DNA of 40,720 nt from CAJPNN01 sp041844735 (lineage in GTDB: Bacteria; Bacillota; Clostridia; Peptostreptococcales; Anaerovoracaceae), in NCBI GenBank assembly GCA_041844735.1, contig JBGZBP010000051.1, forward strand, positions 1 to 40,720, given 5' to 3'. The notes under the pieces were generated by a model, which was not told the DNA's origin, searched no databases, and worked only from the letters and a program-made list of their open reading frames with translations. Of the stretch, positions 33,201-40,720 are shown one piece after another. The position numbers and the translations under genes are program-made. How positions within the stretch are numbered: the first letter of the stretch is position 1; the number at the start of each line of letters is the position of its first letter.

Positions 33201-33890
33201 TTGATAAATTTTGAAATTCAAAGTCACAGACCGCTCAGAGAGTTGGTGTATGAGGAGTTGAGGAATGCCATAATGAACGGTGATATGAAGCCGGGAACGA
33301 GGATGATGGAAATTGAATTGGCAGACTCGATGGGAGTAAGCAGGACACCTATTAGAGAAGCAATAAGAAAGCTTGAAAAAGAGGGGCTGGTTACAATTGA
33401 ACCCAGAAAAGGGGCGTATGTTTCTACCATAACAATGCAGAACATCATTGATATTATACAGGTCAGGGGCACTCTGGAAGGTTTGGCGGCGGAGATTACG
33501 GCGACTAAAATCTCGCCGGAGCAGGTAGAGGAATTGCGCGAAATATCGGAGGCATTCAATAAGGCTCTTGGAGAGGGTGATACTAAGGGAATGATTGCAA
33601 GCGACACTCTTTTTCATCAAAAAATCGTAGAAATCGCTGACAACCAACTGCTGTTGAAACTTATAGTGGACTTGCAGGAGGTGGTTTTGCGATTCAGGTA
33701 CCTTTACTATAAGGATTTTAAGAGGGCAGAGAAGATGCCGCCGGAGCATGAGGCTATGTGGAGAGCCATGGCAAAGGGAGACAAAGTGGAAGCAAGGGCA
33801 GCGGCGAACAGACATATTCAGAGTTTGGAAGAAATGGTGATTAATGATGCTGCAGAGATTTTTTCAGATACGGAAAGGATAGATATCTAA
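33201..33890 (+). CDS. GntR-family regulator, FadR/FCD subgroup
   Basis: 229 residues from TTG 33201, chosen because GGAGGG lies 7 nt upstream; the ATG at 33183 would put that site inside the gene. The winged helix (about 10-75) has LRELVYEELRNAIMNGDMKP and SRTPIREAIRKLEKEGLV. The all-helical FCD domain (about 85-220) keeps the expected metal-site residues in DTLFHQKIVEI, PEHEAM and NRHIQSLEEM. FCD regulators usually bind small organic acids. The target is unknown; the next gene, ddl, follows 3 bp later. The 56 bp upstream hold two GGGTGTT direct repeats of uncertain value. Confidence 0.9.
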   Translation: MINFEIQSHRPLRELVYEELRNAIMNGDMKPGTRMMEIELADSMGVSRTPIREAIRKLEKEGLVTIEPRKGAYVSTITMQNIIDIIQVRGTLEGLAAEITATKISPEQVEELREISEAFNKALGEGDTKGMIASDTLFHQKIVEIADNQLLLKLIVDLQEVVLRFRYLYYKDFKRAEKMPPEHEAMWRAMAKGDKVEARAAANRHIQSLEEMVINDAAEIFSDTERIDI

Positions 33891-33893
33891 AAG

Positions 33894-34985
33894 ATGAGAA
33901 TAGGAGTAATTTTTGGTGGCAGATCCGGAGAACATGAGATTTCTTTGATGTCGGCAGCATCTGTCATTAGGGTTATGGATAAAAACAAATACAAAATAGT
34001 GCCGATCGGTATTACCAGAGAGGGTAAATGGCTGCTTTATGATGCAGATAAAGTTGATAAAATAGAAGACGGAAGCTGGCAATCGGAAGCTGAGAGCTTA
34101 CTTAAGAGTGATCCTGAGAGGTATGAGTTTACGGTGCTTGGCAGCGGAGGCAGGAGTTTGAAAGATATAGTGGACTTTGCACTTCCGATAATTCATGGAC
34201 CGTACTGTGAAGACGGTAAGCTGCAGGGTCTGCTTGAGACCGTGAACATACCGTATGCGGGCAGCGGTGTGTCGGGATCATGTATAGCTATGGACAAAGC
34301 ATTTGCTAAAGAGGTGTTCATACAGCACGGACTTCCGGTGTGCCCATATATATTGATAGATAGTCATGATATGCGTGGAGATATTGCTGAGATTGAACCG
34401 GCTTTGGCAGATATGGTGGAGAGCAAATTGAAATATCCGGTGTTCGTAAAACCGGCAAATATGGGATCGAGTGTCGGTATCAGCAAGGTAAATGCGAGAA
34501 AGGATCTTTACCACGCAGTGAGCATAGCGTCAGGATACGACAGGAGAATAGTTATAGAGGAAGGTGTTGACTGTAGAGAACTTGAGACAGCTGTGATGGG
34601 TAATGACAATCCTGTTACCGGAGCAGTAGGGGAGATAGTTCCGTCAGCAGAGTTTTATGATTATAAAGCTAAGTACTTTGACAGCGGAGAGTCAAAACTG
34701 TGCATACCGGCAGATATAACGGAAGGTACGGAGAAGGAAATAAAAAAATTGGCAATTAAGGCATACAAAGCACTTGATTGTTACGGATACTCCAGAGTCG
34801 ATTTTCTGCTGGATAAGAAAACGGAGAAACTCTACATCAATGAAATCAATACATTGCCGGGCTTCACGAAAATAAGTATGTTTCCGCAACTTTTCATGCA
34901 TGAGGGCATGGAATATGCAAAAATCATTGAGGAGATTATCAACTTGGGACTGGAAAAATTCATGGAAAAGGACGCCAGGATATGA
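33894..34985 (+). CDS. ddl: D-alanine--D-alanine ligase
   Basis: 363 residues, normal for Ddl. Motifs: VIFGGRSGEHEISLMSA, the MDKAFAKEVF and YPVFVKPANMGSSVGISKV segments of the ATP-grasp domain, CYGYSRVDFLLD and INEINTLPGFTKISMFP. It joins two D-alanines for the peptidoglycan stem, using the product of alr. The ribosome site is weak, so translation may be coupled to the regulator gene ending 3 bp before. The stop overlaps the next ATG by 4 bp. No vancomycin-type (D-Lac) signature was recognised, but this was not tested rigorously. Confidence 0.96.
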   Translation: MRIGVIFGGRSGEHEISLMSAASVIRVMDKNKYKIVPIGITREGKWLLYDADKVDKIEDGSWQSEAESLLKSDPERYEFTVLGSGGRSLKDIVDFALPIIHGPYCEDGKLQGLLETVNIPYAGSGVSGSCIAMDKAFAKEVFIQHGLPVCPYILIDSHDMRGDIAEIEPALADMVESKLKYPVFVKPANMGSSVGISKVNARKDLYHAVSIASGYDRRIVIEEGVDCRELETAVMGNDNPVTGAVGEIVPSAEFYDYKAKYFDSGESKLCIPADITEGTEKEIKKLAIKAYKALDCYGYSRVDFLLDKKTEKLYINEINTLPGFTKISMFPQLFMHEGMEYAKIIEEIINLGLEKFMEKDARI

Positions 34986-35446
34986 CAAAAAACGTAGCAG
35001 TGCATATAGTTGCCAAGCAGTTCTATGCAGGAGACGATGCAGAGACAACGGAATTTTTTACGGAAGGTCATATTTTTGAGAAAAATGATGAAGTTTTTTT
35101 AGAATATGACGAAACGGAGCTTTCAGGATTTTCAGGAGGGCATACAAGGTTAGTTGTAAATAAGGATAAAGTGACTATGAGCAGGGTGGAAACTGGGGAC
35201 GGTGCAGGGGATACTGTCATGGAATTCAGCAAAGGCAATAGATATACAGGATTCTACCGCACTCCAATGGGGATTCATGAAATTGAAGTCTTGGCAAATG
35301 AGATTGATATTGAGATAGACAAGCAAAAACTAACCGGAAAAATAGATATAGATTATAATTTTAGTCTAAAAGGATTGATTGAGGGAAGAAACATATTTTT
35401 TATGGAAATAAAAGAAAAAACGCAAAATAAATCTCGTAATTATTAA
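34982..35446 (+). CDS. YwiB-like DUF1934 beta-barrel protein
   Basis: 154 residues. FFTEGHIFEKNDEVFLEY, ETELSGFSGGHTRLVV and IDIDYNFSLKGLIEGRNIFF fit the DUF1934/YwiB calycin-like barrel family of Firmicutes. No enzymatic function is established. It overlaps ddl by four bases (ATGA), so it is co-translated with the ligase. Its last codons form the 5' arm of the strong terminator at 35424. Confidence 0.82.
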   Translation: MTKNVAVHIVAKQFYAGDDAETTEFFTEGHIFEKNDEVFLEYDETELSGFSGGHTRLVVNKDKVTMSRVETGDGAGDTVMEFSKGNRYTGFYRTPMGIHEIEVLANEIDIEIDKQKLTGKIDIDYNFSLKGLIEGRNIFFMEIKEKTQNKSRNY

Positions 35447-35465
35447 AATTACGAGATTTATTTTT
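35424..35465 (+). terminator. Strong terminator embedded in a 3' coding end
   Basis: A perfect 18-bp inverted repeat (35424-35441/35447-35464) with a 5-nt loop is followed by T-rich sequence. Its core is ATCTCGTAATT/AATTACGAGAT. The 5' arm and loop contain the last codons and stop of the preceding gene. It separates the ddl operon from the ATPase operon. Confidence 0.85.
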
Positions 35466-35466
35466 G

Positions 35467-35495
35467 TTGCAAAATTATCGGAACAGGTGTAGACT
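35467..35495 (+). promoter_or_regulatory. Promoter of the P1B ATPase operon
   Basis: TTGCAA (35467-35472) and TAGACT (35490-35495) are 17 bp apart, directly after the terminator. The start would be near 35502, about 30 nt before the small peptide gene. No convincing Fur box is present here. Confidence 0.6.
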
Positions 35496-35531
35496 AACAC
35501 TGAGGTACAGCGGTTTTGAAAGGAGAACTTT

Positions 35532-35612
35532 ATGAAAAAGCATACTTTTTGGGCATGGGCAACAATCGGTTGCATGGCAATGGTAATGATTACAGGATAT
35601 AAGAGAAAATAA
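35532..35612 (+). CDS. 26-residue membrane peptide
   Basis: ATG 35532 has a strong AAAGGAG site at normal spacing. The product (MKKHTF...GYKRK) is one hydrophobic segment (about 6-22) bounded by Lys-Lys and Lys-Arg-Lys. The stop at 35610 abuts the GGAGG of the next gene. This arrangement and the ribosome site make it a likely real gene, not noise. It may be an accessory subunit or assembly factor for the P1B ATPase operon. No homolog is claimed. Confidence 0.65.
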   Translation: MKKHTFWAWATIGCMAMVMITGYKRK

Positions 35613-35625
35613 GGAGGATTTTAAA

Positions 35626-35934
35626 ATGGAAAAGAAAACAGGAATAGGATTGGCATTATTTGCAGGAGGAACTTTGTTCGGTACAGCAGGGCTTAAAATT
35701 TTGGGCAGCAGAGAAGCTAAAGCGGCATATTCACAGGTAGTTGCAGCAGCACTTAGAGGGAAGGATTGTGTTATGGGCTTTGCTGACAAAGTACAGATGG
35801 GAGCAGCTGATATTTATCAGGAAGCACAGGTAATTAACGCTATCAGAGAAGAAGAAGAGTATGATGATTACATGGACATGGAGTGGGAAGATAGCGAAGC
35901 TGATGAAGCAGATAAGACTGGAGATGAAATTTAA
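35626..35934 (+). CDS. DUF6110-like small membrane protein
   Basis: 102 residues. The N-terminus carries a glycine-rich hydrophobic helix (about 6-26, GIGLALFAGGTLFGTAGLKI). A conserved-looking stretch, SREAKAAYSQVVAAALRGKD, then CVMGFADKVQ and ADIYQEAQVINAI, follows, ending in a very acidic tail. I recognise this as the DUF6110 type often found beside heavy-metal P-type ATPases. GGAGG precedes ATG 35626 and its stop overlaps the ATPase start by one base. In a ferrosome-type interpretation it would occupy the place of the small membrane-associated partner (FezA-like). That is inferred from position and size. Confidence 0.72.
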   Translation: MEKKTGIGLALFAGGTLFGTAGLKILGSREAKAAYSQVVAAALRGKDCVMGFADKVQMGAADIYQEAQVINAIREEEEYDDYMDMEWEDSEADEADKTGDEI

Positions 35935-38030
35935 TGAAATTTCGTATAAAATACGAACTCATAGGCAGACTTCATATTTCAACAGGTATAAAAAGGCTTA
36001 ACATCAATCAGGCTGACAATATGGAGATAGCTTTGAAAGCAATTCCGGGAGTAAGCAAGGCACATGTTTCGTTCAGAACAGGTGAGGCGGTAATATGCTA
36101 TACCGGAAACAGAATTGATATATTGCAAGCTTTGCAGAGGTTTCAGGTGCCGGACAGAAATGTTGCCCCTGTTGATACAAGCAGCAGAAGGACAACGGAG
36201 CATTACAAGGAAAAATTGGTGCTCAGCACAGCATTGCATTACGGGATAAGGCTACTTTTGCCGTACAAGATAAGGTATATCAGAACCGTAATAAGGGCGA
36301 TACCGTTCATTCTAAGAGGAATTAAAGCCCTGTTTAAAGGAAAGCCAGATGTAGCTGTTCTTGATGCGGTAGCGATAGCTGTATCTTTGTTCAGGAGCGA
36401 TTTGTCTACAGCAAGCAGCATAATGTATTTGCTGGGAATCGGAGAGATTCTGGAGGAATGGACTCACAAAAAATCCGTAGAAGACTTGGCTTATCAGATG
36501 TCAATAAATGTTGATAAGGTTTGGGTTGAGGGAGAAGACGGCATCGAGGTGCAGATACCGATTTCCGAACTTAAGCAGGGGGACAAGATAATTGTAAGAA
36601 CAGGCGGAGTGATTCCTGTGGACGGCATTGTAGAGGGCGGCGAAGGATTTGTAAATCAGGCTTCCATGACAGGAGAGAGCATGCCGGTGCACAAGCACGA
36701 AGGCAGCAATGTGTTTGCGGGAACGGTTCTTGAAGAGGGCAGGCTGGAAATAGTACTTGAGAATGCGATGGGAGAATCAAGGTATGAGCGTATCATAAGC
36801 ATGATTGAGGACAGTGAAAAGATGAAGTCCGAGACCCAAGCGAAGTCGGAACATTTGGCGGACAAACTCGTATCAATAAGCTTTGCCGGATTTTTGGCAA
36901 CATATCTTTTAACAAGAAATTTGAACAAAGCACTGTCGTTTATTATGGTGGACTATTCTTGTGCATTGAAATTGTCAATGCCGCTTGCAGTGCTGGCAGC
37001 CATGAAAGAGGCAGGCGAGAGAGGCATTGTAGTCAAGGGCGGCAAGTTTATGGAGGCATGTGCAGAGGCGGATGTAATAGTTTTTGATAAAACAGGAACA
37101 CTTACCGAAGCGGAGCCTCGGGTAGTGGATGTAGTTGCTTTTAACAATAATGATAAAAATGAAATGTTGCGAATTGCCGCATGCCTAGAGGAGCATTTCC
37201 CGCACTCGGTTGCTACGGCGGTAGTGAAGAAAGCAAAAGAAATGAAACTGGAGCACGAGGAGCTGCACAGCAATGTAGAGTATGTGATAGCTCACGGCAT
37301 CGTATCAAAACTCGGAGAAGAGAGGATAATGATAGGAAGCAGGCATTTTATTTTTGAGGACAATAATGCTGTGATTCCGAGTGGAGAGGAATATCGAATG
37401 GCGGAAATTCCTAAGGAATACTCGCACCTATATATGGCAATTGACGGAGTGTTATCAGCGGTTATATGCATTGAGGATCCGATACGACCTGAGGCGGCGA
37501 GACTTGTTAAAAAGCTCAAAGAAATGGGATTGCATACAGTTATGATGACCGGCGACAGCAGACATACCGCCGAATCGGTTGCAAAAAAACTGGGCATGGA
37601 CGAATATCGTGCAGAGGTGCTCCCGGAAGATAAGGCGGAGTATGTGCAGATGCAGAAAAATCTGGGAAGAAAAGTGGTTATGATAGGAGACGGCATAAAT
37701 GATTCGCCGGCACTATCGGCATGTGATGCAGGTATAGCTATGCAGGACGGATCATCCATAGCCAGAGAAGTAGCCGACATCACAATATCATCCAATGATT
37801 TGATGAGTTTGGCTGATTTAATAGAATTGAGCCGGAGGCTACAGAAACGAATAGACAGAAATTATAAATTCGTGATGGGATTCAATTCAGCGTTGATAGC
37901 TACAGGAGTAGCAGGGATAACAACTCCCGGAACAAGTGCGCTGGCACACAACTTATCCACACTATGGGTGAGTACGGACTCAATGACAAAACTTTTGCCT
38001 GATACCGGCACAAGCGAGCGAAAAATCTGA
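35934..38030 (+). CDS. P1B-type heavy-metal ATPase with SCA motif (P1B-6-like)
   Basis: 698 residues. The N-terminal domain (about 1-75) resembles HMA2 but has no CxxC. Membrane spans, actuator TGES (SMTGESMPV), the transmembrane metal motif YSCALKLSMP (Ser342-Cys343-Ala344, Pro350), phosphorylation site Asp385 (FDKTGTLTEA), a variant HP motif (EEHFPHSVATA), MMTGDSRHTAESVA and MIGDGINDSPALSACD follow in order. The usual CPC/SPC is replaced by SCA. This subgroup, P1B-6, includes FezB of ferrosome organelles as I recall. It would pump a metal, possibly iron, across a membrane. It is the last gene of a tight operon ending at 38055. Substrate and organelle role are inferred. Confidence 0.9.
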   Translation: MKFRIKYELIGRLHISTGIKRLNINQADNMEIALKAIPGVSKAHVSFRTGEAVICYTGNRIDILQALQRFQVPDRNVAPVDTSSRRTTEHYKEKLVLSTALHYGIRLLLPYKIRYIRTVIRAIPFILRGIKALFKGKPDVAVLDAVAIAVSLFRSDLSTASSIMYLLGIGEILEEWTHKKSVEDLAYQMSINVDKVWVEGEDGIEVQIPISELKQGDKIIVRTGGVIPVDGIVEGGEGFVNQASMTGESMPVHKHEGSNVFAGTVLEEGRLEIVLENAMGESRYERIISMIEDSEKMKSETQAKSEHLADKLVSISFAGFLATYLLTRNLNKALSFIMVDYSCALKLSMPLAVLAAMKEAGERGIVVKGGKFMEACAEADVIVFDKTGTLTEAEPRVVDVVAFNNNDKNEMLRIAACLEEHFPHSVATAVVKKAKEMKLEHEELHSNVEYVIAHGIVSKLGEERIMIGSRHFIFEDNNAVIPSGEEYRMAEIPKEYSHLYMAIDGVLSAVICIEDPIRPEAARLVKKLKEMGLHTVMMTGDSRHTAESVAKKLGMDEYRAEVLPEDKAEYVQMQKNLGRKVVMIGDGINDSPALSACDAGIAMQDGSSIAREVADITISSNDLMSLADLIELSRRLQKRIDRNYKFVMGFNSALIATGVAGITTPGTSALAHNLSTLWVSTDSMTKLLPDTGTSERKI

Positions 38031-38054
38031 TTTTAAAAAGAAATATGATTAGAT

Positions 38055-38094
38055 AAAAACAGGGAGCATGTAAGAAGTGCATCCCTGTTTTTTT
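38055..38094 (+). terminator. Terminator after the P1B ATPase
   Basis: AAAAACAGGGA (38055-38065) pairs with TCCCTGTTTTT (38082-38092), with a run of eight T residues at 38087-38094 apart from one G. It closes the ATPase operon. Confidence 0.9.
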
Positions 38095-38464
38095 ATATAT
38101 TTTTTAGGCGAAAGCAGGATGTTAAAAGAAGGGGATAAGCTCAAAACACGCTGAAATTACGCGTTTTGCAGGCATAAATAAAATAGTATACAATTCCCTT
38201 AAAATAACGATATATAGTATTCCAAACGGCTGCATGTATGATAAATGACAAAAAAATGCATAAAAAAGGGCATATTTTTGCTGAAATTGTTGAAAATAGG
38301 CGAATTGCAAATATGGTTAATTGAAAAAGGATTGAGATTGCTGTACAATGGGAATAATATTATTGAAAATTATATCTGGAAGTGTATTCAAAACGCGGAA
38401 AGTACTACATTTCAATGGTATAAAGAGATTTAAAAAATACTAAAAGAGTTGTTTGAGGTGAAAA
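38095..38464 (+). promoter_or_regulatory. 370-bp non-coding regulatory region before the RCC1 gene
   Basis: No supported gene lies here. Two SigA-like promoters are visible: TTGCAG (38166-38171) with TACAAT (38189-38194), and TTGAAA (38321-38326) with TACAAT (38344-38349), each spaced by 17 bp. A near-palindrome, AAAACACG/CGCGTTTT (38143-38150/38160-38167), sits over the first -35 box, and AAAACGCG recurs at 38390. A perfect 12-bp palindrome, AATAATATTATT (38353-38364), covers the predicted start of the second promoter. A 62-codon open frame (38245-38433) has no ribosome site. Confidence 0.5.
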
Positions 38465-40720
38465 ATGAATATCGAGAGACAAGAATCGAGGATTAAGTTA
38501 AGAGCAAGGGTGATTGCTCTATTTGTCGTTGTAATAATGATGATGGGAGATGCATCATATGCATCCCAAATATTAAAAGGTGAAAGCCGGAGCACGGCAC
38601 GGGATGTGGGGCGGAGCGCAGTTTCAAGCCCTGCAAAGACAGACGATGATAAGGATGATGAAATGTGGAGTTTGATGGATTTATCTATCAATGATCCGCA
38701 GCTTTTCTTGGATAAAACTAAAGTAGAAGTAAAAACAGGCGATGGCTTAGTGAAAGTCATGGCTATTTGTAGTGTTGATGCCAACTCACCTCAGGCATTT
38801 GCATTGTCTCACGCAGGAAATGATTTTATTTCATGGACTACATCAAACAACGATTTATATATATCAGACGCTAAAGTGGAACTAAAGGAAGGAACATTAA
38901 ACAATGCTCCTAATGATAAAAAAGTATTCTACATAAGTACAGTAGAGATGAAGGCTAAAGACGGAAGCAAAGACTTCCAGGCAGAGTATGTTGCAACTAC
39001 AAGAGACGGCTCTGCAGTAGCTAAGGGAACAGCTTACTATCAAACTAAAAAAGTAAGAGCGGCGGGAGCACCAAACTACCAACAACGTAGGGGCAAGTCT
39101 GAAGCCGGTAAGGTAAGACAGATTGACCCGAATAATGTTACAGACCCTGAACTTAAAAAGTTAATAGAGGAATTGAAAAGTAAACAGAAGGCGGGGGATA
39201 ATGTTGCCGGAACAAAAAACGGAACAGATGCTCCGACATTAATTGAACAAATAAAAACGGCTCCTTCGACAGATGTGGCGAAATTCCTGATACAAATGTA
39301 CCAGGAAGCGGGATACGGCACATTTACATGGGAACAGCTTAGAAGCTATGGACTTGATATTGTGAAACTTCAGGAAATGGGACTTGAATTGATGGATCCT
39401 AAGACTGAAGAAGAACAGGCTGCTGATAAGGCGAAAGAGGGAGAGCAGGAAAATGCTGTTGGAAAGCAGGAAGTGTTGAAAGATCAAAACGGTAATCCGT
39501 TTAATCTTAATGATACGGATGCGAGCATAACTGTTACAGGCTTGGACCAAAACGGAAACAAAGTTGACGGCGAGACTGTAATAGATACAAGAACAAATGA
39601 AGTAAGGACAGAATCTGTAGAAGTGGAAAGTGCAGCAAGTACATCAGCAGATACAGCGTTCACTGTATCAACTTCACAAACTACAGAAAGCACAGATGTA
39701 AGTGCGGCTAGAAGAATACTTGCTCCGCCGGCTCCTATTCAGAGCAACTATATGATCAGAGTGGAAGTTGGAGCGACGGTGGATGTAGCAAGTCAATTCA
39801 GAGCGGTTTCGGGAGGATCCAGTGTAAGTGTTCGTTCAATGGATACTGCCATAGCGACTGCTTCAGGTACATCTGTAACAGGTGTGAACTTCGGAGAGAC
39901 AAAAATAGTCGGAACTGTAGATGGGAAATTCTACGTGCTCCCGGTGAGGGTGAGTCCGAAAAATTATTTTACCATGCCTAAAATAAGCTTTGGAAATGCA
40001 TTTGGAATAGCATTAAAGGCGGACGGAAGTGTATGGGCATGGGGAAGAAACCAAGTAGGACAGACAGGTAACGGTAAGGCAGCGGAAAATACAGGAAGCC
40101 TAGTTCCGAAAAAAATAGAAGGACTTGATAATGTAATTGATATAGCAGCAGGTTCAGATCACGGTCTTGCAGTAAAAGCGGATGGAAGTGTATGGGCATG
40201 GGGTTACAATAACTATGGACAGTTAGGGAATAACAGCACGCAGATAAGTGCAACACCTGTGCAGGTTCAGACAGAGAGCGGAATGCTTGAGAATATAGTA
40301 AAGGTAGAAGCGGGGCTTTACTATAGCTTTGCTGTTGATAAAAACGGAACAGTATGGGGCTGGGGACAGAACAACAGATATCAACTAGGAGTAGGTGACA
40401 GTACAAGCAGAAGCCGAGCAGTTAAGGTATTAGGGGGAGAAGCAGGAACGGTTCATTTGACAGGAGTAGTTGCGTTAAAGGCAAGGGCCTCTATCACTAT
40501 GGCATTGTTAAATAATGGAACGGTGGTGAACTGGGGACATCACTATACGGAAGGGCAGATGGCATCAGCTAGGAGAGTCTCAGCAAGCTCTGTGCCACTG
40601 CAGGTACTTAAGGGAGAAGCAGAGGCACCATTAACAGGAAATGTATTAGAGAGAGTAGTTGACATAGCAGCAATAGGAAACTATGAAACTTATGATTATC
40701 AAGGACAGCTTGCGGTAACA
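38465..40720 (+). CDS. Secreted RCC1-repeat surface protein (3' end cut)
   Basis: The frame is open from ATG 38465 to the last base (752 codons), so the gene continues beyond the window. GAGGTG precedes the ATG. A signal peptide (about 1-33, RARVIALFVVVIMMMG then ASYAS) marks it as exported. Residues about 70-200 look like a beta-sandwich domain. Residues about 215-430 are low-complexity, rich in Glu, Thr and Ser. An Ig-like/BIG2-type domain (about 440-500) follows. From about 505, RCC1 beta-propeller blades begin: ADGSVWAWGRNQVGQTG, ADGSVWAWGYNNYGQLGNNS and KNGTVWGWGQNNRYQLGVGD. The propeller is probably an adhesion or binding module. A wall anchor, perhaps SLH, may lie beyond the window. 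Two blades share a 26-bp near-identical DNA stretch. Confidence 0.9.
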   Translation, partial: MNIERQESRIKLRARVIALFVVVIMMMGDASYASQILKGESRSTARDVGRSAVSSPAKTDDDKDDEMWSLMDLSINDPQLFLDKTKVEVKTGDGLVKVMAICSVDANSPQAFALSHAGNDFISWTTSNNDLYISDAKVELKEGTLNNAPNDKKVFYISTVEMKAKDGSKDFQAEYVATTRDGSAVAKGTAYYQTKKVRAAGAPNYQQRRGKSEAGKVRQIDPNNVTDPELKKLIEELKSKQKAGDNVAGTKNGTDAPTLIEQIKTAPSTDVAKFLIQMYQEAGYGTFTWEQLRSYGLDIVKLQEMGLELMDPKTEEEQAADKAKEGEQENAVGKQEVLKDQNGNPFNLNDTDASITVTGLDQNGNKVDGETVIDTRTNEVRTESVEVESAASTSADTAFTVSTSQTTESTDVSAARRILAPPAPIQSNYMIRVEVGATVDVASQFRAVSGGSSVSVRSMDTAIATASGTSVTGVNFGETKIVGTVDGKFYVLPVRVSPKNYFTMPKISFGNAFGIALKADGSVWAWGRNQVGQTGNGKAAENTGSLVPKKIEGLDNVIDIAAGSDHGLAVKADGSVWAWGYNNYGQLGNNSTQISATPVQVQTESGMLENIVKVEAGLYYSFAVDKNGTVWGWGQNNRYQLGVGDSTSRSRAVKVLGGEAGTVHLTGVVALKARASITMALLNNGTVVNWGHHYTEGQMASARRVSASSVPLQVLKGEAEAPLTGNVLERVVDIAAIGNYETYDYQGQLAVT

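Noticed and set aside
33165..33815. 216-codon minus-strand open frame
   Set aside because: It lies antisense to the GntR gene, has no recognisable domain and has a composition typical of shadow frames.
35465..35500. Fur box before the P1B operon
   Set aside because: Only one half (ATTATC) resembles the consensus; the other half matches poorly.
38245..38433. 62-codon plus-strand open frame before the RCC1 gene
   Set aside because: No ribosome site upstream, the second promoter lies inside it, and it has no recognisable features.
38356..38464. Possible c-di-GMP or other riboswitch in the RCC1 leader
   Set aside because: The conserved GEMM core and typical receptor sequences could not be found; only short weak pairings exist.

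Overview
The window reads as chromosomal DNA of a low-G+C, Gram-positive anaerobe of the class Clostridia. Support: an S-layer-homology (SLH) anchored protease, a DivIC-type division protein, WalRK, RNase M5, an LtaS-like sulfatase, C+ type S18, A-rich coding strands with strong GGAGG ribosome sites, and no respiratory genes. The family is inferred only (oral or gut Peptostreptococcales/Anaerovoracaceae would fit). No rRNA, insertion sequence, phage gene or CRISPR array was seen. The two outermost genes are cut by the window edges.

Layout. 1-6149: 3' part of a giant surface subtilase with SLH repeats, then a secreted copper-amine-oxidase-N-like domain protein. 6283-11089: a divergent AraC-type regulator facing two CydDC-like ABC half-transporters and a YgbA_NO-family protein; the divergent spacer holds a near-consensus Fur-box-like site. 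11193-17392: replication/translation block rpsF-ssb-rpsR, terminator, then gdpP-rplI-dnaB and a DnaD-like protein fused to a DnaI-type zinc domain. 17427-23922: walR-walK, divIC-like, rnmV, ksgA, LTA-synthase-like sulfatase, tightly packed. 24004-28697: a YcxB-like membrane protein convergent with a SurA-N-like membrane protein, then a divergent amidohydrolase-cbiG-lipoprotein run. 28759-35446: cvpA and tRNA-Arg(CCT) on the minus strand, then alr, tadA, an Ig-like membrane protein, ispE, a GntR/FCD regulator, ddl and a YwiB-like protein. 35532-38030: a compact three-gene operon of a 26-residue membrane peptide, a DUF6110-like protein and a P1B ATPase with an SCA metal motif. 38465-end: a secreted RCC1-repeat protein, cut at its 3' end.

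How it fits together. The core is an origin-proximal housekeeping segment that mixes genes which in Bacillus lie on both sides of oriC (rpsF to walRK on one side; rnmV, ksgA, ispE, tadA on the other). Cell-envelope work recurs: alr and ddl for D-Ala-D-Ala, WalRK for wall homeostasis, an LtaS-like polymerase, DivIC, and SLH and RCC1 surface proteins. The two most interesting accessory units are possibly both linked to iron. The P1B-6-like ATPase operon resembles the ferrosome (fez) gene arrangement described in anaerobes. The AraC/ABC/YgbA unit carries a candidate Fur box. Both links are inferences and need homology searches.
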